Assembly: GCA_044221555.1 (NCBI GenBank)
Contig: JBGAOY010000006.1
Location: 62,001 to 126,000, forward strand
Length of the DNA stretch: 64,000 bases
From: JAEUJM01 sp044221555
GTDB lineage: Bacteria; Actinomycetota; Acidimicrobiia; Acidimicrobiales; DATDAH01
Direction: 5' to 3'
The translations under genes and the position numbers were made by a program. Shown piece by piece: positions 1-9,600 of this stretch (positions are counted from its first letter, which is position 1; each line of letters starts with the position of its first letter). The notes under the pieces are model-generated. The model saw only the letters and a program-made list of their open reading frames with translations, had not been told where the DNA came from and ran no database searches.

Positions 1-885
1 ATGTCCAGAACCCGTCTCGGGGCGCTGCTCGCCCTCGTCCTGGCCTTCGCCCTGTTCGGGGCCGCCTGCGGCAGCAGCGACGAGAGCTCGTCCGACACCA
101 CCGGCGGCTCGGACGGCACCGCCGCCACGGGCTCGTGCGACGCGGCCGACCTGCCGGTGAAGGAGGACGGCCAGCTCACGGTGGCCACCGGCGACCCGGT
201 GTTCCCCCCCTGGATGGCCAACGACGACCCCGCCACCAACGAGGGCTTCGAGAGCGAGCTGGTCTACGACATCGCGGCCGAGCTCGGCTTCTCCGAGGAC
301 GACGTGGTCTGGACCTCGACCGGCTTCGACGAGGCCATCGCGCCCGGCGAGAAGGACTACGACTTCAACATCCAGCAGTTCGGCATCACCGCCGAACGTG
401 ACGAGGTGGTCGACTTCTCCGACGGCTACTACACCGTGCAGCAGGCCATCGTGGCCGCGCCCGACGCCGACATCGCCGACGCCACGTCGATCGCCGACCT
501 GCAGAGCGCCAAGCTCGGCGCGGCGGTGGGCTCGACCAGCCTCGACTACATCGACGAGGTGATCCAGCCCGACGAGGAGGCGGCGGTGTTCGACGACAAC
601 GCCGCGGCCAAGTCGGCCTTCGACGCCGGCCAGGTGGACGGCCTCGTGTTCGACCTGCCGACCGCCTTCTACATCACCTCGGCCGAGATCCCCGACGCGT
701 CGATCGTCGGCATCCTGCCCACCGTGGGCGACGAGGAGGAGCTGGGCATGCTCTTCGAGACCGACAGCCCGCTGATCCCCTGCGTCAACCAGGCCCTCGC
801 CGCGGTGAAGGACTCGGGCGACCTCGACGCCCTGCAGGAGGAGTGGCTGGCCAACGGCGGCGACACCCCCACGCTGACCCAGTGA
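1..885 (+). CDS. Amino-acid ABC transporter substrate-binding lipoprotein
   Basis: This is a 294-residue extracellular solute-binding protein of the family 3 (amino-acid/glutamine) type. It would capture a polar amino acid outside the membrane and hand it to the permease encoded next. A lipoprotein signal peptide covers residues 1-23: a hydrophobic stretch followed by FGAAC, with Cys23 as the lipidation site, then a Ser/Thr/Asp-rich linker to about residue 50. The mature part has the expected two-lobe features, including VVDFSDGYY and VDGLVFDLPTA. The ATG is the first base of the window and is followed directly by the signal peptide, so the gene is probably complete, although its promoter lies outside. 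The stop is 17 nt before the permease start, indicating an operon. The exact ligand cannot be read from the sequence. Confidence 0.9.
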   Translation: MSRTRLGALLALVLAFALFGAACGSSDESSSDTTGGSDGTAATGSCDAADLPVKEDGQLTVATGDPVFPPWMANDDPATNEGFESELVYDIAAELGFSEDDVVWTSTGFDEAIAPGEKDYDFNIQQFGITAERDEVVDFSDGYYTVQQAIVAAPDADIADATSIADLQSAKLGAAVGSTSLDYIDEVIQPDEEAAVFDDNAAAKSAFDAGQVDGLVFDLPTAFYITSAEIPDASIVGILPTVGDEEELGMLFETDSPLIPCVNQALAAVKDSGDLDALQEEWLANGGDTPTLTQ

Positions 886-902
886 TCAGCCCCCGGTGAA
901 CC

Positions 903-1805
903 ATGACGGCTGACATCGGCTCGGGGCCGCCACCGCCGCCCCCGAGCCCGTCGGCCCGAGCGGCCGGTCAGAGCGGGGGAAGAGGCGGCTCGTTGCGCCA
1001 CGAGTTGGGCGAGGACGGGGCCCGGGGCGCCCTCGTGGCGTTCGTGGCCACCGTGGTGTTCCTGGGCGTCGGGCTGCTGCTCGTCCTCAACAGCTCGTCG
1101 TGGCCCAAGGTCCAGCAGCAGTTCTTCAATCCCGAGAACTTCCGCGAGTCGTGGCCCGACGTGCTCGGCGGGTTCTGGCTCGACATCAAGATGTTCGTGG
1201 TCGCCGAGGTGCTGATCCTGGCCTTCGGCCTGCTGGTGGCGATCATCCGCAGCCTGCGGGGGCCCGCGTTCTTCCCGTTGCGGCTGCTGTCGATCATCTA
1301 CATCGACCTGTTCCGGGGCATCCCCATCCTGTTGATCCTCTTCCTGCTCGGGTTCGGCGTGCCCGCGCTCCAGCTGCCGGGCGTGCCCAACGACCCGCTG
1401 TTCTGGGGCGTGGCGTCGCTGGTGCTGTCGTACGCGGCCTACACCGCCGAGGTCTACCGGGCGGGGATCGACTCGGTGCACGAGAGCCAGCGCGCCGCGG
1501 CCCGCTCATTGGGCCTCACGCAGTGGCAGACCCTGCGCTTCGCGATCGTGCCTCAGGCCATCCGCAACGTCATCCCGGCCCTCCTGAACGGCCTGGTGAG
1601 CCTGCAGAAGGACGTGGCCCTGGTCAGCGTGCTGGGCATCCGCGAAGCGGTGCGCGAGGCGGAGATCTACAAGTCCCGCACGTTCAACTACACCTCGTTC
1701 GTGGCCGCCACCGTGCTGTTCCTGCTGGCGTCGGTGCCGCTGGCCCGCCTCACCGACTGGTACACCAAGCGCGAGCGCGCCCGGCGATCGCAGGCGCTGG
1801 TGTGA
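903..1805 (+). CDS. Amino-acid ABC transporter permease
   Basis: This 300-residue inner-membrane permease belongs to the His/Glu/Gln/Arg/opine family (HisM/GlnP-like). It has a Pro/Ser/Gly-rich cytoplasmic N-terminus of about 40 residues, then several hydrophobic segments. A cytoplasmic EAA loop reads AARSLGLTQWQTLRFAIVPQ (about residues 198-217); this loop contacts the ATPase. It is the middle gene of the importer operon. Its last codons are duplicated just downstream (see the tandem repeat at 1776-1897), so an out-of-frame copy of the C-terminal ARRSQALV-stop reappears 71 bp later. Confidence 0.92.
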   Translation: MTADIGSGPPPPPPSPSARAAGQSGGRGGSLRHELGEDGARGALVAFVATVVFLGVGLLLVLNSSSWPKVQQQFFNPENFRESWPDVLGGFWLDIKMFVVAEVLILAFGLLVAIIRSLRGPAFFPLRLLSIIYIDLFRGIPILLILFLLGFGVPALQLPGVPNDPLFWGVASLVLSYAAYTAEVYRAGIDSVHESQRAAARSLGLTQWQTLRFAIVPQAIRNVIPALLNGLVSLQKDVALVSVLGIREAVREAEIYKSRTFNYTSFVAATVLFLLASVPLARLTDWYTKRERARRSQALV

Positions 1806-1897
1806 CGTGGGCCCGCCCGGCCTGCGTGGCCCGAACGCACGACACGCGCGCCCGACGATCGCAGGCCCTGGTGTGACCGGGCCCACACCCCGCCTGC
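1776..1897 (+). repeat. Imperfect tandem duplication at the permease/ATPase junction
   Basis: Two copies with a 71-bp period (about 1776-1826 and 1847-1897) share a core such as GATCGCAGG and CTGGTGTGAC, differing at a few positions. The first copy holds the permease stop codon. The second copy holds the same stop in another frame and also supplies the GTG at 1873 used by the ATPase. This looks like a local duplication of the permease 3' end that changed the intercistronic spacing. Confidence 0.7.
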
Positions 1898-2628
1898 GGA
1901 TCAGTGGCGTGAAGAAGTCCTTCGGCGACAAGGTGGTGCTCGACGGCATCGATCTGGCGGTTCGGCCCCACGGGGTGGTGTGCCTGATCGGGCCGAGCGG
2001 GTGCGGCAAGTCCACCCTGCTGCGCTGCGTGAACCTCCTCGACCCGATCGACGCCGGCACCATCGAGCTCGACGGCGAGCGCATCAGCGGCCGGGGCGTG
2101 AACGCCAACACGGTGCGCCGCCGGGTGGGCATCGTGTTCCAGTCCTTCAACCTGTTCCCGCACCTCACGGTGCTGGACAACGTCACCCTGGCCCCGCGCC
2201 GGGTGCGCAAGGTCCCTCGCCGCGAGGCCGAGGCGCGCGCCGTAGAGGCGCTCGAGCGCTTCGGCCTGGGCGACAAGGTGGACGAGTACCCCGACCGCCT
2301 CTCGGGCGGCCAGCAGCAGCGGGCGGCCATCGCCCGCGCCATCGTGGGCGACCCCGAGCTGCTGCTGCTCGACGAGGTCACCTCCGCGCTCGACCCCGAA
2401 CTGGTGGGAGAGGTGCTGACGGTCATCCGAGACCTGGCCGCGGGCGGCATGACGATGGTGCTGGCCACCCACGAGATGGGCTTCGCGCGCGACGTGGCCG
2501 ACGAGGTCTTCTTCCTGCACGAGGGCCGCGTGCTCGAGTCAGGCCCCCCGTCGGTGGTGCTGAAGGACCCTCAGCAGCCCCGAACCCGCCAGTTCCTCGC
2601 CCGGGTCATCGCCGCCGGCCGCTTGTAG
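1873..2628 (+). CDS. Amino-acid ABC transporter ATP-binding protein
   Basis: This GlnQ/HisP-type ATPase (251 residues from the chosen start) powers the importer. Visible motifs in order are Walker A GPSGCGKST, Q-loop QSFNLF, ABC signature LSGGQQQR, Walker B LLLLDEVTSALD and the switch histidine in ATHEM. I chose GTG 1873 because the family usually begins a few residues before the first strand (RLRISGVKKSFG). An in-frame GTG at 1807 would add 22 residues encoded by the duplicated segment, which do not resemble the family. It is the third gene of the importer operon. A relic of its 3' end recurs at 3561-3585. Confidence 0.92.
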   Translation: MTGPTPRLRISGVKKSFGDKVVLDGIDLAVRPHGVVCLIGPSGCGKSTLLRCVNLLDPIDAGTIELDGERISGRGVNANTVRRRVGIVFQSFNLFPHLTVLDNVTLAPRRVRKVPRREAEARAVEALERFGLGDKVDEYPDRLSGGQQQRAAIARAIVGDPELLLLDEVTSALDPELVGEVLTVIRDLAAGGMTMVLATHEMGFARDVADEVFFLHEGRVLESGPPSVVLKDPQQPRTRQFLARVIAAGRL

Positions 2629-2630
2629 TC
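2606..2630 (+). repeat. Direct repeat, copy 1 (3' end of ATPase gene)
   Basis: This 25-bp segment covers the last codons and the TAG stop of the ATPase gene. It is repeated at 3561-3585 with 23 of 25 bases identical, the first 17 exactly. The two copies flank the AbrB/PIN-like gene pair, which resembles the footprint of an insertion at a gene 3' end. Confidence 0.6.
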
Positions 2631-2652
2631 GCGATCGCCGCCCTCCATCGTC

Positions 2653-2684
2653 ACAAGGCAGAAACAGGGTCTGCCTTGTAGGGT
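2653..2684 (+). promoter_or_regulatory. Operator-like inverted repeat with leaderless -10 box
   Basis: A perfect 10-bp inverted repeat (ACAAGGCAGA, 7-nt spacer, TCTGCCTTGT; 2653-2679) abuts a -10-like TAGGGT (2679-2684). The ATG of the AbrB-like gene follows 6 nt later, so the transcript is probably leaderless. Autorepression by the AbrB-like product binding the dyad is the expected arrangement for antitoxins. The dyad could also terminate the upstream ABC operon, although there is no T-tract. Confidence 0.55.
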
Positions 2685-2690
2685 GGGGAC

Positions 2691-2933
2691 ATGACCTCCA
2701 CCGGTGACCTGCGAGTGTCCCCTCGGGGGCAGATGAGCATCCCCGCCTCGGCCCGACACCGCTGGGGGCTCGACGACGGTGGTGACGTCAGCTATCTCGA
2801 TCTCGGTGACGCGATCGTCATCGTTCCCGGCGGGACCGCCGCCCTCCGACGGAGCCTGCTCGACGTCGTCACGCCCGAGGACTGGGATCTGGCCCGGGAG
2901 GGATTCGGCGACGCCGATCTGGCCAACGAGTGA
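2691..2933 (+). CDS. AbrB/SpoVT-type DNA-binding protein, probable antitoxin
   Basis: The product has 80 residues. Residues 6-45 carry a swapped-hairpin AbrB fold: LRVSPRGQMSIPASARHRWG, then a Gly/Asp-rich turn and the strands YLDLGDAIVIVPGG. These proteins act as dimeric DNA binders and often as antitoxins that repress their own operon. The stop overlaps the GTG start of the next gene (GTGA, 2930-2933), so the two are translationally coupled, which is the classic antitoxin-toxin order. The dyad immediately upstream is a candidate autoregulatory site. Confidence 0.75.
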   Translation: MTSTGDLRVSPRGQMSIPASARHRWGLDDGGDVSYLDLGDAIVIVPGGTAALRRSLLDVVTPEDWDLAREGFGDADLANE

Positions 2934-3385
2934 CCGTCTCCCTCATCGACGACCAGCTCCTCGGGGCCGTCCTGCGAGAGCACACGCCTGCCGTCCTCGC
3001 ATCAGCGGAGCTGCACACGACCGGCTACTGGTACGTCCGACTCTGTCAAGCCGTCCTCGGCGCCCAGGATCGCCCCGGGGTGCTGTCGAAGCCGTTCCTC
3101 GACCTCCCCGAACCGCTTCGCCGCCCGGCGCTCCGAGCCGTCCTCGAGCTGCCGCCGGACATCGGCCTCACGAGCCTCCGCAGACTCGGCCCCAAGATCG
3201 CAGAGCTCCGCCGCGATCACCCACTCAACATCCTGGGCATCGAGGTGCTCGCGGCCGCCATCACCCTGCGTGCCGACGTCCACCTCAGTGCCCCCTCCCC
3301 GCGGCTCGAACAAGCGCTCCAGCAGGAGGACCTCGTGGTCAGGATCCACCCGCCCCCGGGCCGTCGGGTGACGAGGGACCCGTAG
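2930..3385 (+). CDS. PIN-like putative toxin partner
   Basis: This 151-residue protein is coupled to the AbrB-like gene by a 4-bp overlap. It starts with a strand and acidic pair (VSLIDDQLL), consistent with the first catalytic Asp of a PIN-type RNase. It ends with NILGIEVLAAAITLRADVHL, then SAPSPRLEQAL, resembling the C-terminal part of VapC-like proteins where further acidic residues lie. The middle is divergent, so the family assignment is tentative. If correct, it would be a growth-inhibiting RNase neutralised by the upstream product. It could instead be an inactive relative. Confidence 0.5.
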   Translation: MTVSLIDDQLLGAVLREHTPAVLASAELHTTGYWYVRLCQAVLGAQDRPGVLSKPFLDLPEPLRRPALRAVLELPPDIGLTSLRRLGPKIAELRRDHPLNILGIEVLAAAITLRADVHLSAPSPRLEQALQQEDLVVRIHPPPGRRVTRDP

Positions 3386-3560
3386 CCCGACGATCACGTC
3401 GGCAGGAATCGAATCATTCCGCCCGGTCGCCGGCCGAAGACGTTCAGACGCCCGCCCGACCGAGCACCCACGCCGCGTGCAGCAGCGGCCGGCTCGAGTG
3501 GCCCCGAGCGGACTCGGATCACATTGGGCCGAGCAGGCTCGTGGATCTCCAACAGGGGCA

Positions 3561-3585
3561 TCATCGCCGCCGGCCGCCTCTAGTC
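3561..3585 (+). repeat. Direct repeat, copy 2 (relic of ATPase 3' end)
   Basis: Read in the same frame as the intact gene, this segment encodes IIAAGRL-stop, against VIAAGRL-stop at the true ATPase end. Nothing upstream of it resembles the rest of the ATPase. It marks the far side of the small toxin-antitoxin-like module, 955 bp from copy 1. Confidence 0.6.
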
Positions 3586-3630
3586 ACAGTCGGGCGTGGT
3601 GCTCCGCAAGTTCACCTGGGGTCACCCGGT

Positions 3631-3670
3631 CCGGGGAGACAGCCACCGGGAACCGGTAGCTGTCCCCCCG
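3631..3670 (-). terminator. Terminator-like stem-loop after the surface-protein gene
   Basis: An outer stem of about 11 bp with one mismatch encloses a 5-bp inner stem with a GAA loop. It begins 13 nt past the stop codon of the minus-strand gene ending at 3683. There is no U-tract, as is common in high-GC actinobacteria. Confidence 0.45.
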
Positions 3671-3682
3671 AGGGGGCTCGCG

Positions 3683-6600
3683 TCAGGCCTGGCGGCGCCT
3701 GGCCGACCGGCGGAAGGCCAGACCGGTGAGGATCAGCACGCCGGCGCCGGCCAGCAGGCCGGCGATGTCGGCGCCGGTGCGGGGCAGGCTGGACGGGACA
3801 TCGGGCACCAACTGGCCCTGGTCGTTCACGTCGACCACGGCGTCGTCGGTGTTGTTGTCCGTGTTGGTGTCGTCGATGCCGTCCACCCGGGCCACGTTGG
3901 TGATGGTGTCACCGGGCTCGGAGTCCACGTAGGTCTGCACCGTGAAGGTGGTGCTCCCGCCCGGCACCAGGTCGGTGTCGGTGAGGCAGGTGATGGTCGG
4001 GTCGTCGAACTCGCAGACCCACCCGTCCCCGCTGGCATCGCGGTAGTCCAGCTCGGGGGGCAGATCGTCGGTGACGACGATCGGCTGGACGGCGTCGACG
4101 TCACCCACGTTGGTCACGGTCACCTGCCAGGTGGCGATGGCCAGGGCCTCGTCGATGTCGATCAGGTCCTTCGTGATCGCAAGGTCGGTCACCGGCGCGG
4201 TGTCGACGCCGACCGAGGCGCCGTCCTCGCCGGTGACGTCCGCACCGATCGCCGAGTCACGGTCGTCCACGGGCGTGCCGGTGGCCGTGGCCGTGTTCAC
4301 GAACCCGGCCTCGACCGCCGTCACCACGCAGGTGTAGGCGGCGAAGGAGTCCCCGGGCTCGAGGGTGTCGACGAACCCGCGTGCGCAGCTGGAAGCGAGT
4401 GCATCGGCCACCGCCACGCCCGACAGGGGCACCTCGCCGGTGTTGGTCACCACGATCCGGAAGGTGGCGTCGCCGCCCGTCTCGATCGTGGTCGAGTCGA
4501 CGAAGTCGCCGGTCCCTGGGTCGAGCACCGTCTTCTCCACCGCGATCGACGCCACCTGGGCCCGAGCGGTCTCGTGATCACCCGAGCCGTCGGGGGCGCC
4601 GTCGATCGAGTCGCCGGTCACCACCGCGTCCAGGGTGAAGCCCGCCCCCACGTCGCTGACGTTGCAGGTGAGCACCCACGTCTCCCCCTCGTCGAGCACA
4701 CCGGGGTTGACGAGGTCACCGCTGACCACCACGGGAGCGGCGTCACACTGCGGGGCGTCCACGACCACGTCGGAGATGCCGGCGTCGCCGGTGTTGGTCA
4801 CCGTGAAGCGGTAGCTGGCGGTGTCGCCGGCCCGCAGGGTGGCGGGCGACGGATCGTTGCTGCCGGGGGTGGCGGCGTCACCGTCGGCGTCGAACCAGTC
4901 CCCGGTGAACGGATCGAGCACCTCGGTGAGCAGCGTCATCGACGGCGCGATCTGGTCGACCCGGGCGGTGTCGGCGTCGGTGACGTCGTCCACGCCGGGC
5001 AGCGGCGTGGACGTGCCGTCGACGGGGGTGCCCGTCGCCGTGGCCGTGTTGGTGAGGTCACCGTCGAGCGTCGTCTCGTAGTAGAGCGTGGCCGAGTCGC
5101 CCGGCGCCATCGACGAGAGGTCGCCGCTCAGCACCGACAGCGTCACCTGGTCGACGCCGAGATCGGCATCGTCGAGGGTGACCGGCGCCAGCGTGGTGTC
5201 GCCGTCGTTGGTCACGACGAAGCAGTAGGTGACGGCCCGCCCGGCCACACCCGACACCGACTCGCCGCCGGGGCAGCCCGCGCCGTCGTCATGGCCCCGG
5301 TACACGGTCTTGGCCACGGCCAACGAGGGGGCGATGGCGTCGACCTGCGCGGTGTCCTCGTCGGTGACGTCACCGACGCCCAGGGGGTCGCCCTGGCCGT
5401 CCACGGGCGTGCCCGTGGCCGCGGCGGTGTTGGTCAGGTCGCCGTCCACCGTGGTCTCGTAGTACAGGACCACGGTCTCGCCGGCCCCGAGGGTGGTCAG
5501 CCCGCCTGGCCCGACCACCGTGAGGTCCGACTGATCGATGCCCAGGTCGGCATCATCGAGGGTGACCGGCGACAGCGCGGTGTCGCCGTTGTTGGTGACC
5601 TCGAAGCAGTAGGTGATGTCGGTACCGCCGGTGGCCGAGACCAGCTCGCCCCCGGCGCAGCCGGCGCCTCCGTCGTGGCCCAGGTACACGGTCTTGGCCA
5701 GGTGCACCGCCGGGCCCACGGCGTCGACCGCCGCGGTGTCCTCGTCGGTGACGTCCTCGACCCCGGGCAGCGGGTCGCCTTGGCCGTCGGCCGGGCTACC
5801 GGTCGCGACCGCAGTGTTGACGAGGTCCCCGTCGACGGTGGTCTCCAGGTAGAGGACAGCGGTGTCGCCTGGGTCGAGCTGGGACAGGTCGCCCGAGAGC
5901 ACGTCCATGTCGGCCTGGTCGACACCCAGGTCGGCGTCGGCCACCGTCACCGGCGCCAGGGTGGTGTCACCGTCGTTGGTGACCTCGAAGCAGTAGGTGA
6001 CGTCGTCGCCGTTGCGTCCGGACACCAGGTTCGAGCCGGGGCAGCCCGCGCCCCCGTCGTGGCCCCGGTAGACGGTCTTGACCACGGCCACCGACGGCGC
6101 CACCTCGTACACCTGGGCGGTGTCGTCGGCGGTCACGTCGGGGATGCCGGCCAGTGGGTCGCCTTGGCCGTCGACGGGCGAGCCCGTGGCGGTGGCGGTG
6201 TTGACCAGGTCGCCGTCGACGGTGGTCTCGTAGTACAGGACCACGGTCTCGCCGGGTGCCAGCGAGGCCAGCGAGCCCGGCCCGACCACGGTCATGTCCG
6301 ACTCGTCGATGCCCAGGTCGGGATCGGCCACGGTCACCGGTGCCAGGGTGGTGTCACCGTCGTTGGTCACGGCGAAGCAGTAGGTGACGTCCTCGCCGGC
6401 CAGGCCGGACAGCACGTCCCCGCCGTTGCAGCCGGCGCCGGCGTCGTGGGTGCGGTACACGGTCTTCGCGATCGCCACCGACGGGGCCACCTCGTCCACC
6501 TGGGCGGTGTCGTCGGCGGTCACGTCCGACAGGCCGGGCAGCGGGTCGCCCTGCTGATCGGCCGGCGTGCCGGTCACCGTCGCGGTGTTGGTCAGGTCGC

Positions 6601-9600
6601 CGTCCACCGTCGTCTCGTAGAAGAGGGTCACCGAGTCACCAGGGTCGAGGGAGGCCAGCGACCCAGGGCCCACGATGGTCATGTCGGCCTGGTCGATGCC
6701 GAGGTCGGCGTCGGCGATGGTGACCGGCGCCAGGGTGGTGTCGCCGTCGTTGGTCACCGTGAAGCAGTAGGTGACGTTGGCGCCGGCCCGGGTCGTGGCC
6801 AACTCGGCGCCGGGGCAGCCGGCGCCGTCGTCGTGGCCGCGATACACGGTCTTGGCCACCGACACGGCGGGAGTCACCTCGTCGACCGTGGCGGTGTCGT
6901 CGTCGGTCACGTCGGGCACGTGGTCCAACGGGTCACCGCTGTCGTCCACGGGTGTGCCGTAGGCGGTCGCGGTGTTGGTGAGGTCGCCGTCGATGGCGGT
7001 CTCGAAGTACAGGACGATGCTGTCGCCCGGGTCGAGCGAGGCCAGTGAGCCCGGCCCCACCACCGACATGTCGGTCTGGTCGATGCCCAGGTCCACGTCG
7101 CCCACCGTCACCGGCGAGAGCGTGGTGTCACCGTCGTTGGTGACGGCGAAGCAGTAGGTCACCGCGTCGCCGCTGCGCCCGGTCACCGACTCGGAGCCGG
7201 CACAGCCCGCACCGTCGTCGTGACCGCGGTACACGGTCTTGGCCACGGCCACCGAGGGCGCCACCTCGTCCACCGCTGCGGTGTCCTCGTCGGTGACGGT
7301 CTGGCCGCCCGGCAAGGGGTCGCCGCCGCTGTCGACGGGCTCGCCGCTGGCGATCACGGTGTTCGTGAGGTCGCCGTCGACGGTGGTCTCGTAGTAGAGC
7401 GTCGCCGTGTCCCCCGGCGCCATGGCCGAGAGGTCACCCGACACCACGGTCAGGTCGCCGTCGGTCACGTTCAGCGCGGCGTCGTCCAGGGTCACCGGCG
7501 AGAGCGCGGTCTCGCCGTCGTTGGTGACCACGAAGCAGTAGGTGACGTTCGCTCCGCTGCGGGCAGTCACGGTCTCGTCACCGGGGCAGCCGGCGCCGCC
7601 GTCGTGGCCGTAGTACACGGTCTTGGCCACCGACACGGACGGTGACACGTCGTCGACGCGCGCGGTGTCCTCGTCGGTCACCGGGTCGAGGCGGGGGATC
7701 GGGTCGCCGTTGGGGTCGACGGGTGTGCCGCCCGCGGTGGCGGTGTTGGTCAGGTCACCGTCCAGGGTCGTCTCGTAGTAGAGGACCACGGTGTCACCGG
7801 GAGCCAGTTCGGTGACCGAGCCCGGGCCCACCACCGTCATGTCCGACTCGTCGATGCTCAGGTCGGCGTCGGTCACCGTCACCGGCGACAGGGTGGTGTC
7901 GCCGTCGTTGGTCACCGAGAAGCAGTAGGTGACGTCGGCGCCGGTGGCGCCCTCGATCAGCTCACCGCCGGGGCAGCCGGCACCGCCGTCATGCCCGCGG
8001 TACACCGTCTTGGCCACCGACACGGCCGGCGCCACCTCGTCCACCTCAGCGGTGTCGGTGTCGGTCACGGGGTCGAGGCCGGTCAGCGGGTCGCCGCCCG
8101 GATCGGCCAGTGTGCCCGTGGCGGTCACCGTGTTGGTGAGGTCACCGTCCACCGTGGTCTCGTAGAAGAGCACCGCGGTCTCACCCGGGTCGAGCTGGCT
8201 CAGGTCGCCCGACAGCACGGTCAGGTCGCCGTCGGTGACGTTGAGGTCGCCGTCGTCCAGGGTGACGGGTGCCAGCGTGGTGTTCCCGTCGTTGGTCACC
8301 GAGAAGCAGTAGGTGACGTCGGCGCCCGCCGGCGCGTGCTCGAGCTCGCCACCCGGGCAGCCGGCGCCGCCGTCGTGGCCCCCGTACACGGTCTTGGCCA
8401 CGGCCACCGACGGGATCACCTCGTCCACGCTGGCGGTGTCGGTGCTCGTCACCGGGGTGCTGCCGGGCAGCGGGTCGCCGCCGTCCACCGGCGTGCCGGT
8501 CGCGGTCGCCGTGTTCGTCAGGTCACCGTCGACGGTGGTCTCGTAGTACAGGACCGCGGAGTCACCGGGATCGAGCGACGACAGGCTGCCCGACGCCAGC
8601 ACCATGTCGCCCTGGTCGATGCCCAGGTCGGCGTCGGCGATGGTGACCGGGGCCAGGGTGGCCCCGCCGTTGTTGGTCACCACGAAGCAGTAGGTGACGT
8701 CCTGGCCGCTGCGGGCCGGGACGCTCTCGCTGCCGGGGCAGGAACCGCCGGCGTCGTGGCCCCGGTACACGGTCTTGGCCAGCGCCACCGACGGGGTCAC
8801 CTCGTCCACCTCGGCGGAGTCGTCGGCGGACACCGGGTCGAGGCCGGGGATGGGGTCGCCGCCGCCGTCCACGGGCGTGCCCGTGACGGTGGCGGTGTTG
8901 ACCAGGTCACCGTCGATGGTCGTCTCATAGTACAGGACGACCGAGTCGCCGGGGTCCAGTGACGACAGGCTGCCCGAGGCCACCACCATGTCGCCCTGGT
9001 CGACGCCCAGGTCCGCGTCCTGCACGGTCACCGGGTCGAGCACGGTGTCACCGTCGTTGGTCACCACGAAGCAGTACGTCACCTCGGCGCCGCCGGCGCC
9101 GCGCTGCAGCTCGGAGCCCGGGCAGCCCGCGCCGGCGTCGTGGCCTGCGTAGACGGTCTTGGCCACCGACACGGCGGGGCCCACCTCGTCCACTTCGGCG
9201 GTGTCGTCACCGGTCACCGGGTCGATGCCCAGGGGCGTCCCGCTGCCGTCCACCGGCGTGCCGGTGACCGTGGCGGTGTTCGTGAGGTCGCCGTCCACCG
9301 TGGTCTCGAAGTACAGGGCCGCGGCGTCGCCGGGGGCCAGCGACGAGAGGCTCCCCGACGCCAGGACCATGTCGGACTGGTCGATGCCCAGGTCCAGGTC
9401 GACCAGCGAGACGGGAGACAGCGTGGTGTCGCCGTCGTTGGTGACGACGAAGCAGTAGGTGATGTCACCGCCATTGGTGAGCTGCACGAGCTCGCCGCCC
9501 GGGCAGCCCGCACCGGCGTCGTGGCCGCGGTACACGGTCTTGGCCACCGAGACGGCGGGGGCCACCTCGTCCACCACGGCAGTGTCGTCGTCGGTCACGT

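Larger units (their letters stand above)
3386..3682 (+). other. Non-coding stretch with repeat relic and terminator-like stem-loop
   Basis: No convincing gene lies here. The stretch contains the second copy of the ATPase 3'-end repeat (3561-3585). It also has a two-part stem-loop at 3631-3670: the outer arms (GGGGAGACAGC / GCTGTCCCCCC) pair with one mismatch and enclose an inner ACCGG/CCGGT stem. The structure sits just past the stop of the giant minus-strand gene, where a terminator is expected. Confidence 0.5.
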
